From: Flavobacterium cyclinae
GTDB lineage: Bacteria > Bacteroidota > Bacteroidia > Flavobacteriales > Flavobacteriaceae
Assembly: GCF_021172145.1 (NCBI RefSeq)
Contig: NZ_CP089095.1
Coordinates: forward strand, 248,001 to 312,000
Reading direction: 5' to 3'
Length of the DNA stretch: 64,000 bases
In this document: piece by piece, positions 1-7,968 of the stretch
Position numbering within the stretch: position 1 is the first letter of the stretch
Layout of the letters: each line of letters opens with the position of its first letter
The notes under the pieces: model-generated
Seen by the model: only the letters and a program-made list of their open reading frames with translations
What the model was told of the DNA's origin: nothing
The model's database searches: none
Program-made: the position numbers and the translations under genes

Positions 1-2347
1 GTTGTTGAACAATTTGAGTGAGAATCATTTCAACGGTTACAAAAATTATTTGTGTTGTTCCAATGAAAATCAAGCGAGTCGTTTTCATGCTATTTTTGAA
101 GATATTGATGAAGCCAATCATGAAAGCATTCGCAAGCAATACAAAACCATGGTGTTGCCTTTATTTGAGGGTTTTATAGACGAAGAAAATCAAATAGCGT
201 GTTACACCGACCATCAAATTTTTGAGCGTTACCATAAGTTTTCCATCAAAAATGGGTATTCGAAAAAGCAAACGATTACCTTAAAAGAACTGACTTCGTT
301 ATCGGTTGGCGATTATGTAACGCACATCGATCACGGCATTGGAAAATTTGGTGGCTTGCAGAAAATTCAAGTAGAAGGCAAAACGCAAGAAGCCATAAAA
401 TTGGTTTATGCTGATAACGATATTGTGTATGTGAGCATTCATTCGCTACATAAAATCTCAAAATACAATGGGAAAGATGGCGCGCCTCCTAAGATATACA
501 AATTAGGAAGCACCGCTTGGAAAGCCTTAAAACAAAAGACAAAAGCACGTGTAAAACACATTGCGTTCAACCTAATTCAGTTGTATGCGAAGCGAAGATT
601 AGATAAAGGTTTTCAGTTTGCACCCGATAGTTATTTGCAAAAAGAATTAGAAAGTTCTTTCATTTACGAAGATACGCCTGACCAAGTTACCGCAACAGCC
701 GATGTAAAAGCCGACATGGAAAGCGAACGTCCGATGGATCGATTGGTTTGTGGTGACGTTGGTTTTGGAAAAACAGAAGTTGCCATTCGTGCAGCTTTTA
801 AAGCGGTAGATAATGGAAAACAAGTCGCGGTTTTGGTTCCAACAACCATTTTAGCCTATCAACATTACCGAACATTTTCGGAACGTTTGAAAGATATGCC
901 AGTTACCGTGAGTTATTTGAACCGATTTAGAACTACGAAACAAAAAGCCGATACGCTTCAAAAATTGCAAGAAGGAAAAGTCGATATTTTGATTGGAACA
1001 CACCAATTGGTGAATAAAAATGTCCTGTTTAAAGATTTAGGTTTGTTGATTATCGACGAAGAACAAAAATTCGGAGTAAACGTAAAAGACAAATTGAAAA
1101 CCATAGCTACGAATGTCGATACCTTGACTTTAACGGCAACTCCGATTCCGAGAACGTTACAGTTTTCGTTGATGGCGGCTCGAGATTTATCGGTAATTAC
1201 AACGCCTCCACCCAATCGTTATCCGATTGAAACGCAAGTGATTCGTTTTAATGAAGAAGTCATTCGCGATGCAGTTTCCTACGAAATTCAACGTGGTGGC
1301 CAAGTTTATTTCATCAATAACCGAATTGAAAACATCAAAGAAGTTGCCGGAATGATTCAGCGATTGGTGCCAGGAGCAAAAGTGGGCATCGGTCACGGTC
1401 AAATGGATGGAAAAAAATTAGAAGAATTGATGTTGGCTTTTATGGAAGGCGAATTTGACGTTTTGGTCGCAACTACCATTATCGAAAGCGGTTTAGATGT
1501 ACCAAATGCCAATACTATTTTCATCAATAATGCAAATAATTTCGGATTGTCTGATTTGCATCAAATGCGTGGTCGCGTGGGAAGAAGTAATAAAAAAGCG
1601 TTTTGTTATTTCATTACGCCACCGTATTCGATGATGACGGGAGAAGCGCAAAAACGTATTACGGCTTTGGAACAATTCAGCGAATTAGGAAGCGGTTTCA
1701 ATATTGCAATGAAGGATTTGGAAATTCGTGGTGCAGGAGATTTATTAGGTGGTGAACAAAGTGGTTTTATCAATGAAATTGGTTTTGATACCTATCAAAA
1801 AATCATGAACGAAGCCATTGACGAGTTGAAAGAAAACGAATTCAAAGACTTGTACCAAGAAGAAAACGATATCGAAACCAAAGAGTTTGTCAAAGACATT
1901 CAAATTGATACCGATTTTGAATTGCTGTTCCCAGATGAGTACATCAACAACATTACTGAACGTTTGAATTTATACAACGAATTAAGCCAAATTAAAGACG
2001 AAGCAGCTTTACAACAATTTGAACAAAAACTAATCGACCGTTTTGGAGCGTTACCAAAACCAGCGATTGCGTTACTAAACAGCGTGCGCATCAAATGGAA
2101 AGCCACAGCGATGGGAATTGAACGTTTGATGATGAAACAAGGTAAAATGGTGGGTTATTTCATTGGCGACCAACAAAGCGATTTCTACCAAAGTAACCGT
2201 TTTATGAAAGTGCTACAATTTGCCCAACGCAATAGCAATGTTTGTAAAATAAAAGAAAAAGAAACCAAAAACGGCTTACGTTTATTACTGACTTTTGATA
2301 ATGTGAAATCAGTGAATAAGGTGCTGGAGTTGTTGGAGGGGATTTAA
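1..2347 (+). CDS. mfd: Transcription-repair coupling factor Mfd (3' part; 5' end outside window)
   Basis: Mfd is a DNA translocase that removes stalled RNA polymerase from lesions and recruits UvrA. The visible 781 codons are the C-terminal two thirds of a protein that is normally about 1,100 residues. Numbering from the first visible codon, a CarD-like RNA-polymerase interaction domain comes first (GDYVTHIDHGIGKFGG, about 103-118). The RecG-like SF2 helicase follows, with Walker A GDVGFGKT (251-258) and Walker B DEEQ (352-355). The TRCF domain is C-terminal, after the GRVGRS motif. The N-terminal UvrB-like domains lie upstream of the window. The TTG at base 2 is an internal codon, not a start. 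The frame is open throughout. Identification is very secure. Confidence 0.97.
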   Translation, partial: LLNNLSENHFNGYKNYLCCSNENQASRFHAIFEDIDEANHESIRKQYKTMVLPLFEGFIDEENQIACYTDHQIFERYHKFSIKNGYSKKQTITLKELTSLSVGDYVTHIDHGIGKFGGLQKIQVEGKTQEAIKLVYADNDIVYVSIHSLHKISKYNGKDGAPPKIYKLGSTAWKALKQKTKARVKHIAFNLIQLYAKRRLDKGFQFAPDSYLQKELESSFIYEDTPDQVTATADVKADMESERPMDRLVCGDVGFGKTEVAIRAAFKAVDNGKQVAVLVPTTILAYQHYRTFSERLKDMPVTVSYLNRFRTTKQKADTLQKLQEGKVDILIGTHQLVNKNVLFKDLGLLIIDEEQKFGVNVKDKLKTIATNVDTLTLTATPIPRTLQFSLMAARDLSVITTPPPNRYPIETQVIRFNEEVIRDAVSYEIQRGGQVYFINNRIENIKEVAGMIQRLVPGAKVGIGHGQMDGKKLEELMLAFMEGEFDVLVATTIIESGLDVPNANTIFINNANNFGLSDLHQMRGRVGRSNKKAFCYFITPPYSMMTGEAQKRITALEQFSELGSGFNIAMKDLEIRGAGDLLGGEQSGFINEIGFDTYQKIMNEAIDELKENEFKDLYQEENDIETKEFVKDIQIDTDFELLFPDEYINNITERLNLYNELSQIKDEAALQQFEQKLIDRFGALPKPAIALLNSVRIKWKATAMGIERLMMKQGKMVGYFIGDQQSDFYQSNRFMKVLQFAQRNSNVCKIKEKETKNGLRLLLTFDNVKSVNKVLELLEGI

Positions 2348-2356
2348 ATTATTTAT

Positions 2357-2578
2357 CTATTCAATTCCTTTAAAAAATTCTTCTGGTGTAACTTTAAGAG
2401 CTTTCAGTATTTTATAAAGAGTATTTAGTTGAATGTTGGCGCCAGCTTCATATTTTCCATACTGAGGTCTGCTAATATTATTCTCATAAGCAAAGTATTC
2501 ATAATTAGAATAACCAGCTTTTTTACGATAAAATTTTAGCTTTTCTCCAATTTTTTTTAAAAATATTTCTTCATCCAT
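2357..2578 (-). CDS. Small XRE-family helix-turn-helix regulator
   Basis: This is a 73-residue stand-alone Cro/C1-type HTH protein (HTH_3/XRE fold). The domain spans about residues 9-66: IGEKLKFYRKKAGYS, then YFAYENNISRPQYGKYEAG around the recognition helix, then LNTLYKILKALKVTPEEFF. There is no effector domain, so it is probably a simple DNA-binding repressor. It converges with mfd (9-bp gap) and diverges from the lipoprotein gene at 2718. The shared upstream region holds a perfect 8-bp inverted repeat (2640-2670) just before a TAnnTTTG box, which I infer could be its operator. The target is unproven. Toxin-antitoxin membership is possible, but no partner toxin is visible. Confidence 0.85.
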   Translation of the reverse strand: MDEEIFLKKIGEKLKFYRKKAGYSNYEYFAYENNISRPQYGKYEAGANIQLNTLYKILKALKVTPEEFFKGIE

Positions 2579-2639
2579 TTCCTCAATATCTATTGCTATT
2601 TAATATATGCAAATGAATAAAAAGACATGTTTTATTGTT

Positions 2640-2684
2640 ACTCTTAAAAAGCAACCTCTTTATTAAGAGTTTTTTGTATATTTG
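2640..2684 (+). promoter_or_regulatory. Promoter with flanking inverted repeat upstream of lipoprotein 2718 (candidate XRE operator)
   Basis: A perfect 8-bp inverted repeat, ACTCTTAA (2640-2647) and TTAAGAGT (2663-2670), separated by 15 bp, sits immediately upstream of a perfect Bacteroidota -7 box TATATTTG (2677-2684). Transcription from this box would read into the lipoprotein at 2718. The repeat covers the expected -33 region, so a bound dimer would block polymerase. Linking it to the divergent XRE protein is inference from position and symmetry. Confidence 0.5.
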
Positions 2685-2717
2685 CCTAAAAATTATGTTT
2701 AATCTTATTTAATTAAA

Positions 2718-3149
2718 ATGAAAAAAATAATATTTATTTTGGTATGTATTCAAATACTTACTATTTCGTGCTCTAATGATGATGATAACTCTAATGACCA
2801 AAGAATAATTGGTAAATGGAATTATTACCAAGAAATAAATGAAATTAACGGAATTGATATTGGGACTTATGATTGGCCTCATTCATGTTCTAATATCAAA
2901 GATAATGTAGAGTTTGTTAATGATGGCAACTATATTGAATCTTCCTATTTAAACAATTGTCAAATTGATATAAGTAATTCTGGGAATGGTACGTGGAATT
3001 TAAATGGAAACAACCTGACAATTAATATTTGGGGCGATGTTTTTACATACCAAGTTGTATCAGTTACAGATGAATATTTAAAACTTAAGGCAACAGACGA
3101 TATTCAGCCAGGAGATCCTGATTATTTTGTGATATTCTCAAGAAATTAA
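2718..3149 (+). CDS. Lipocalin-like lipoprotein (paralogue 1)
   Basis: The protein has 143 residues. A type II signal peptide ends in LTISC, with the lipidated Cys near residue 18. The acidic run SNDDDN follows directly, resembling the Bacteroidota lipoprotein export signal that sends lipoproteins to the cell surface. The mature part begins IIGKWNYY and contains alternating beta strands (GTWNLNGNNLTIN, YQVVSVTDEYLKLKA), typical of lipocalin-like/DUF4923-type small barrels. It is followed by a related lipoprotein at 3210. Function is unknown; the fold suggests binding of a small ligand. The patch is AT-rich and looks accessory compared with the housekeeping genes around it. Confidence 0.75.
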   Translation: MKKIIFILVCIQILTISCSNDDDNSNDQRIIGKWNYYQEINEINGIDIGTYDWPHSCSNIKDNVEFVNDGNYIESSYLNNCQIDISNSGNGTWNLNGNNLTINIWGDVFTYQVVSVTDEYLKLKATDDIQPGDPDYFVIFSRN

Positions 3150-3209
3150 TTATAATAAAACAACAAAAAACAAATATTTAGAAATACATTATTTAAAAAT
3201 CAACACATT

Positions 3210-3605
3210 ATGAAGAAATTTATACTTATAACATTCATTTTTTTTATTTTTTCATGCTCAAATGATGAAAATTCAAATTCAATTGACTCAGAAAGATTGG
3301 TTGGTACATGGTTTTTACAAAATACAACTATAAATGGAGAGGAAATAAGTACTCACGATATTGAAATTGAATTTACATCAAGTCAAAGAGCTTTTTTTAC
3401 CCATTATAATTTAGGTTCAAATGGTCAAGATATTACTGAAAATGCAGATTATACTATAAACGGTAATAATATAGTTTTTACCTGGGATGATCCTGAGCCA
3501 GGAAATGAAACATTTACTTATGAAATTTTAGAATTGACTTCAACAATGCTTAAAGTCAAAAGTTATGATGCAGGTGATGTAGTAATTGAAATTTATATTA
3601 AGTAA
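3210..3605 (+). CDS. Lipocalin-like lipoprotein (paralogue 2)
   Basis: The protein has 131 residues. A short signal peptide ends in IFSC with the Cys near residue 16, followed by SNDENSN, an acidic surface-export-type signal. The mature part starts LVGTWFLQNTTINGEE and ends with TYEILELTSTMLKVKS, which aligns by eye with TYQVVSVTDEYLKLKA of the preceding lipoprotein, so the two look like a diverged tandem duplication. The 60-bp gap between them has no terminator, so they are probably co-transcribed. The gene ends just before the 3661 palindrome. Function is unknown; a small-ligand-binding lipocalin-like fold is inferred. Confidence 0.75.
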   Translation: MKKFILITFIFFIFSCSNDENSNSIDSERLVGTWFLQNTTINGEEISTHDIEIEFTSSQRAFFTHYNLGSNGQDITENADYTINGNNIVFTWDDPEPGNETFTYEILELTSTMLKVKSYDAGDVVIEIYIK

Positions 3606-3660
3606 TTTATATTATAGGACCTAACACTCGTATATCTCACCACAACGATAGAGTATTTTC

Positions 3661-3693
3661 AGACCTGACAGGTTTCAAAAACCTGTCAGGTCT
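3661..3693. terminator. Long perfect palindrome between convergent genes (bidirectional terminator or dispersed repeat)
   Basis: Two 15-bp arms, AGACCTGACAGGTTT and AAACCTGTCAGGTCT, flank a 3-nt CAA spacer with no mismatch. It lies between the lipoprotein at 3605 (plus) and the membrane protein ending at 3697 (minus), so it can terminate both. There is no long T run on either side. From memory, the ACCTGTCAGGT core occurs at many sites in flavobacterial genomes, so it may also be a dispersed palindromic repeat. Confidence 0.6.
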
Positions 3694-3696
3694 AAT

Positions 3697-4023
3697 TTAT
3701 CTCCTAAACAAATCAACCATCTCTCTATCTTCTTTTAATTTCTTAATTTTTTTCTTGTCTTGAATTTTAAAAGTAACTAGCATAATAATGCAAAGTACAA
3801 TATAAGATAATGCTATAACCGAATAGCACAAAGGATAATCGTAGTTAAAATAATAGATTAAATTTTTTGAACCTCTTGTAGTGTATTCAGGAGTAATAAT
3901 AGTAATAGGTATTCCAATTAAAAGTAATCGTAACCCATATTTTTTAAAATAATCGGGTTGATTTTCTAACTCTTGAATTCGATAATCAAGGCTTTTTAAT
4001 CTTCTTTCTTTTAAATCATCCAT
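3697..4023 (-). CDS. Small two-helix membrane protein of unknown function
   Basis: I do not recognise this 108-residue protein. It has a charged N-terminus (MDDLKERRLKSLDYRIQELE, possibly a short coiled coil), a hydrophobic segment around residues 30-45 (LLLIGIPITIITP), a second around 68-88 (CYSVIALSYIVLCIIMLVTF), and a lysine-rich tail KIQDKKKIKKLKED. Its start codon overlaps the radA stop as TAATG (shared base 4023), so it is translationally coupled to radA and closes the panC-panD-flippase-hydrolase-radA operon. It probably sits in the inner membrane with charged ends in the cytoplasm. Any link to DNA repair is only positional. Confidence 0.65.
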   Translation of the reverse strand: MDDLKERRLKSLDYRIQELENQPDYFKKYGLRLLLIGIPITIITPEYTTRGSKNLIYYFNYDYPLCYSVIALSYIVLCIIMLVTFKIQDKKKIKKLKEDREMVDLFRR

Positions 4024-5384
4024 TATCCAAACAACTCACTCACCACATCTTCAATTTTAGCCACTAAAACAATTTTGATTCCTGTGTTTTTCAATGAAAT
4101 TTTGTTGTGTTTGGAAACAAAAATCGTGGTAAATCCTAATTTTTCGGCTTCTTGAATGCGTTGTTCAATACGGTTAACGGGTCTGATTTCGCCTGAAAGT
4201 CCTACTTCTCCTGCAAAGCAAAAACCTTCAGCAATAGCAATGTCTTCGTTTGAGGATAAAATAGCAGCCACAACTGCTAAATCAATTGCAGTGTCTTCTA
4301 CAGAAATTCCGCCTGTAACGTTAAGGAAAACGTCTTTGGTTCCCAATCGAAATCCAGCACGTTTTTCTAAAACCGCTAAAATCATGTTTAAGCGTTTTGC
4401 GTTGTAACCTGTGGTGCTGCGTTGTGGCGTTCCATAAACTGCAGTACTTACTAAGGCTTGAATTTCAATCATCAACGGACGCATGCCTTCTAAAGTAGTA
4501 GCAATAGCAGTTCCTGAAAGTTGTTCGTCTTTATGCGAAATCAAAATTTCAGATGGATTATCTACTTCGCGTAAGCCAGAACCTTGCATTTCGTAAATCC
4601 CTAACTCAGCAGTAGACCCAAAACGGTTTTTTAACGAACGTAAAATTCGATACACGTGATTTCTGTCGCCTTCAAATTGCAAAACGGTATCGACCATGTG
4701 TTCCAAAATCTTGGGTCCGGCTATGGTGCCGTCTTTGGTAATGTGCCCGATTAAAAGTACGGGTGTATTGGTTTCTTTGGCAAATTTTATCAACTCGGCT
4801 GTACATTCTCTAATCTGTGAAATACTTCCGGCTGACGATTCAATGTAATCGGTATGTAAAGTTTGAATCGAATCGATAATGACAATATCGGGTTCAATTT
4901 CCAAAATTTGACGGAAGATATTTTGGGTTTTGGTTTCGGTTAAAATGTAGCAATTATCGCCATTCGAAGTAATACGTTCGGCACGCATTTTAATCTGTTT
5001 TTGGCTTTCTTCTCCCGAAACATAAAGGGTTTTATAAGGTAATTTTAAAGCAATTTGCAAGAGTAACGTACTTTTTCCTATTCCTGGTTCGCCGCCTAAT
5101 AACGTTAAGGAACCTGGTACTAATCCACCACCCAAAACCCGATTCAACTCGTTGTCTGTCGTGTTTAATCGGATTTCTTGTGCAGTGTCTATTTCTTTTA
5201 CGAGTAAAGGTTTTGTAACGGCTTTAGAAGTTGCGGTTGTAGTTTTCCAAGCGACTTTTTCTTCCTTTTGAACCAATTCTTCAACTATAGTATTCCATTC
5301 TTTACAGGCATTACATTGTCCTTGCCATTTCGAATATTGGGTGCCACAGTTTTGGCAAAAAAAAGCCGTTTTTACTTTACTCAT
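4023..5384 (-). CDS. radA: DNA repair protein RadA
   Basis: RadA (Sms) is a RecA-related ATPase that promotes branch migration in recombinational repair. The 453-residue protein has every family hallmark. A C4 zinc finger is formed by Cys10, Cys13, Cys24 and Cys27. Walker A is GGEPGIGKST (97-106). The RadA-specific motif KNRFG is at 252-256. A C-terminal Lon-protease-like domain (TGGISVEDTAIDLAVVAA) follows. Length is normal for the family. It starts 6 bp after the alpha/beta-hydrolase gene on the minus strand, as part of the panC operon, and overlaps the next small gene by 1 bp. Confidence 0.97.
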   Translation of the reverse strand: MSKVKTAFFCQNCGTQYSKWQGQCNACKEWNTIVEELVQKEEKVAWKTTTATSKAVTKPLLVKEIDTAQEIRLNTTDNELNRVLGGGLVPGSLTLLGGEPGIGKSTLLLQIALKLPYKTLYVSGEESQKQIKMRAERITSNGDNCYILTETKTQNIFRQILEIEPDIVIIDSIQTLHTDYIESSAGSISQIRECTAELIKFAKETNTPVLLIGHITKDGTIAGPKILEHMVDTVLQFEGDRNHVYRILRSLKNRFGSTAELGIYEMQGSGLREVDNPSEILISHKDEQLSGTAIATTLEGMRPLMIEIQALVSTAVYGTPQRSTTGYNAKRLNMILAVLEKRAGFRLGTKDVFLNVTGGISVEDTAIDLAVVAAILSSNEDIAIAEGFCFAGEVGLSGEIRPVNRIEQRIQEAEKLGFTTIFVSKHNKISLKNTGIKIVLVAKIEDVVSELFG

Positions 5385-5390
5385 AAGGTT

Positions 5391-6602
5391 TTATTCTTGT
5401 TTTTGTTCTTCTGTTGGTGTTTCTTCTGCAGGAGCTTCTGCCGGAACATCTTCAGTTGGTTTATCATCTTTACCTTTTAATGCTTCGGCTCTGTTTAACA
5501 TGAAATCTTTAGTCAATTCGCGAATTGGCTCAAGAGTAAAAGCTCGTTGGTACGTTTTAACTGCTTTTTTATAATTTCCAGTTTTTTCAAAATACAAAGC
5601 TTGATGATAAGTTCCTAAAATAGTTTTAGGATAATGTTTATCAGCAAAATCCGCTAATGGTTGTAATTCGTTATATGCTTTGTTTTTTAAAATAGCAGCT
5701 TCAATAGCTTTAAAATCAGATAATCTAGGTTTCATTTTAAATCCAAAACGCTTTTCTAATTCGTCATATTTTGCAATTAAATAATCAGTATAACCCGAAT
5801 CTAATTTTAAAATTTTATCTTGGAATTCTACCATTGAAATGGGTTGGTAACCATCAAAAATAAAATAGATAGCATTAGGAACTGCTTTAGCCACTAACGA
5901 ATAATGTGAAGCGCCTTTGAAAGCATCGTTTTGATATTTAAAAGAAGCATTTGGAATCGCTTTGATATTGGCATCTAATTCTCCTGCTTTTTCGTTAATT
6001 TCTTTTAAATCCCCTTCGCCAGTAGCTTGATAATAGAAAATAGGTTTCGTTATTTTAGTCAATCGTTCAGCAATACGTTTTTCCATTTCAGGAGCCATTT
6101 CAGGAGCTAATGAAATATAGGCGTTGAAAATGGGATTGTCTTTGTACAAATAAAAGTTCAAGAAACCAGCAGTAGTGTCATGGCCTGCAATCATTCTAAA
6201 TGGGATTGTACGATATTTTTTATCTACATATGGATAAAGTTCTTGACCAATAAATTCAAAGAAATTGGCTCCATTTCCTGAAGGAAATCCTGCGTCATCA
6301 AATTCGCTATCGGCAAATCGTGTTTCGCCATAATTTTGATTTACTGCGATGATAATCATTTCAGGTAAATCGTCCCAGTATGCACCATATTTTAGAATTC
6401 CTTCAAAAGGATCTAATAAATATTCTCCATCTAAAACTAATAAAGTAGGATAGCTTTTTTCAGGATTGGTTTCGTAAGACGGAGGAGTAACAACTGTAAA
6501 TGTTCTTGTTCCAAGTTTTTTAGTTTCTAAAGTTTCAGTGTTTTTTTGGGCAAAAAGGAAAAAACTAAATAGAAAGATAATTAATGTAATAGGGGTTTTC
6601 AT
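5391..6602 (-). CDS. Exported alpha/beta-hydrolase (esterase D-like) with Asp at the nucleophile position and TPR-like C-terminus
   Basis: The protein has 403 residues with a Sec signal peptide (about 1-18, ending LFAQ). The body resembles the esterase D/enterochelin-esterase-like alpha/beta fold: YPTLLVLDGEYL near 51-62, the elbow AGHDTTAG at 139-146, and a late His in GASHYSLV. In active esterases the elbow reads GxSxG; here residue 142 is Asp (codon GAC, 6177-6179). A TPR-like region follows (ILGTYHQALYFEKTGNY, AVKTYQRAFTLEP), then a Pro/Glu-rich tail. It lies between the flippase gene and radA in one operon. It may be a binding protein or an enzyme using an Asp nucleophile. Substrate is unknown. 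Confidence 0.8.
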   Translation of the reverse strand: MKTPITLIIFLFSFFLFAQKNTETLETKKLGTRTFTVVTPPSYETNPEKSYPTLLVLDGEYLLDPFEGILKYGAYWDDLPEMIIIAVNQNYGETRFADSEFDDAGFPSGNGANFFEFIGQELYPYVDKKYRTIPFRMIAGHDTTAGFLNFYLYKDNPIFNAYISLAPEMAPEMEKRIAERLTKITKPIFYYQATGEGDLKEINEKAGELDANIKAIPNASFKYQNDAFKGASHYSLVAKAVPNAIYFIFDGYQPISMVEFQDKILKLDSGYTDYLIAKYDELEKRFGFKMKPRLSDFKAIEAAILKNKAYNELQPLADFADKHYPKTILGTYHQALYFEKTGNYKKAVKTYQRAFTLEPIRELTKDFMLNRAEALKGKDDKPTEDVPAEAPAEETPTEEQKQE

Positions 6603-6643
6603 TTTAAATAGTTTGATTAAAAATAGATTAGCAATTTAGCAAT

Positions 6644-7603
6644 TTATTTTTTATTTAAAATAGGTAATAGTAAATATGATAATAATCCCAATAAAATAGT
6701 TAATAATGTTTGAGAAACCCATACTAGCCAACCAAAAGCAACTCCTACTTCATTGGGAATACCGTATAGCGAATAAATCATTGCAATTGCTAATGGGTAT
6801 GCGCCAAGCCCACCATTAGTAAAACCAACGGCTAGGCTTCCAAAAATAAACCCCATAATTACTACATCAAAGCTAATATTTGAAGTTTCAGGAAGCGCAA
6901 AAATGGTAACATAAAACATAATTAGGTAAGAGAACCAAATAAAAAATGAATGAAAAATGTAGTTCCATTTGTCTTTCATTTTTAAGATACTCGTCATGCC
7001 TTCAATTAAACCCGATAATTTGGTTTTTAATTTCTGAATAATTTTCCATTCAGCATAAATCCAAACTACTATAAAAAGAATAAAAATGATTATTCCACCA
7101 GCTAATAAGTATAAAATTTTTTCTACCGGTAGTTTTTCAATTAAAAATTGATAAAGTTTTTCAAATTGTAATAGGAAGGCAACAATTACAAATAAAAAGA
7201 AAATCATTAAATCTACGATTCGTTCTGCAACGATTGTTCCAAATCCCTTGTCGAATGGAACGTTTTCATATTTTTTTAGTAAAGCAGCTCTAGAAATTTC
7301 ACCTGATCTAGGTATGGTAAGGTTTACAAAATAGGAAACACAAACGGTAAGTAAATCGTTGTGAAACTTTGTTTGATATCCTAAGTGATTAAGAGCAAAT
7401 TTCCAACGATAAGCACGAGACCAAAATCCGAAAAGTGCTATAAAAAGGGATAAATAAATGTAAAAATAATCGGCTTTTATGAAGCTGACTTTAATTTTTT
7501 CTAATTCATCTGGTGAAAGGGTAGTATACTGATAATAAATAATTCCTAACCCAATCAACAAAGGGATAGTTAGACTTAAAAATTTTCGTATACTAGCTTT
7601 CAA
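6644..7603 (-). CDS. Lysylphosphatidylglycerol synthase TM-region/UPF0104 family flippase-like protein
   Basis: This 319-residue integral membrane protein has about eight hydrophobic helices and belongs to the lysylphosphatidylglycerol synthase transmembrane region/UPF0104 group (relatives YbhN and AglD). Family-like segments are SRAYRWKFALNHLGY (about 63-77), TIPRSGEISRAALLKKYENVPFDKGFGTIVAERIVD, and TNGGLGAYPLAIA near the end. It lacks the soluble aminoacyl-transfer domain of true MprF, so it is more likely a lipid translocase-like protein. The start is TTG at 7601-7603, one base after the panD stop; no in-frame ATG fits the conserved N-terminus. It is translationally linked to panD. The substrate is unknown. 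Confidence 0.85.
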   Translation of the reverse strand: MKASIRKFLSLTIPLLIGLGIIYYQYTTLSPDELEKIKVSFIKADYFYIYLSLFIALFGFWSRAYRWKFALNHLGYQTKFHNDLLTVCVSYFVNLTIPRSGEISRAALLKKYENVPFDKGFGTIVAERIVDLMIFFLFVIVAFLLQFEKLYQFLIEKLPVEKILYLLAGGIIIFILFIVVWIYAEWKIIQKLKTKLSGLIEGMTSILKMKDKWNYIFHSFFIWFSYLIMFYVTIFALPETSNISFDVVIMGFIFGSLAVGFTNGGLGAYPLAIAMIYSLYGIPNEVGVAFGWLVWVSQTLLTILLGLLSYLLLPILNKK

Positions 7604-7604
7604 A

Positions 7605-7955
7605 CTATGTTAAAGAGTTATCTTTCTCGTTAGGAAAAACTAAAGTAGGTTTGAATTTTTTAGCTTCTTCAAAGTCCATAATTCCATAAGAAATTATAAT
7701 TACGATATCACCACGATGCACTTTGCGAGCGGCTGGTCCGTTTAAAGTAATTTCACCGGTATTTCTTGGTCCTTTGATGGCATACGTTTCTAATCGTTCT
7801 CCATTATTAATGTTAACGATTTGTACTTTTTCACCTTCAATAATGTTAGATGCTTCCATTAAAGCTTCATCTATGGTGATACTCCCAATATAATTCAAAT
7901 CGGCACCTGTTACGGTTACTCGATGAATTTTCGATTTTACTACTTGAATTTGCAT
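7605..7955 (-). CDS. panD: Aspartate 1-decarboxylase
   Basis: PanD makes beta-alanine from L-aspartate for pantothenate and coenzyme A synthesis. The 116-residue proenzyme carries the self-cleavage site in NYIGSITID, where cleavage between Gly24 and Ser25 generates the pyruvoyl group on the new beta-chain N-terminus. The family block [20 protein letters not shown] and the [11 protein letters not shown] segment are present, and length is normal. It starts 13 bp downstream of panC, whose product condenses the same beta-alanine with pantoate, so the two steps are encoded together. panB and panE are not in the window. Confidence 0.97.
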   Translation of the reverse strand: MQIQVVKSKIHRVTVTGADLNYIGSITIDEALMEASNIIEGEKVQIVNINNGERLETYAIKGPRNTGEITLNGPAARKVHRGDIVIIISYGIMDFEEAKKFKPTLVFPNEKDNSLT

Positions 7956-7968
7956 GATGCAAAGGTAA

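Noticed and set aside
2..4. TTG at base 2 as the start of mfd
   Set aside because: The visible protein lacks the N-terminal UvrB-like domains of Mfd and the frame is open at the window edge, so the gene begins outside.
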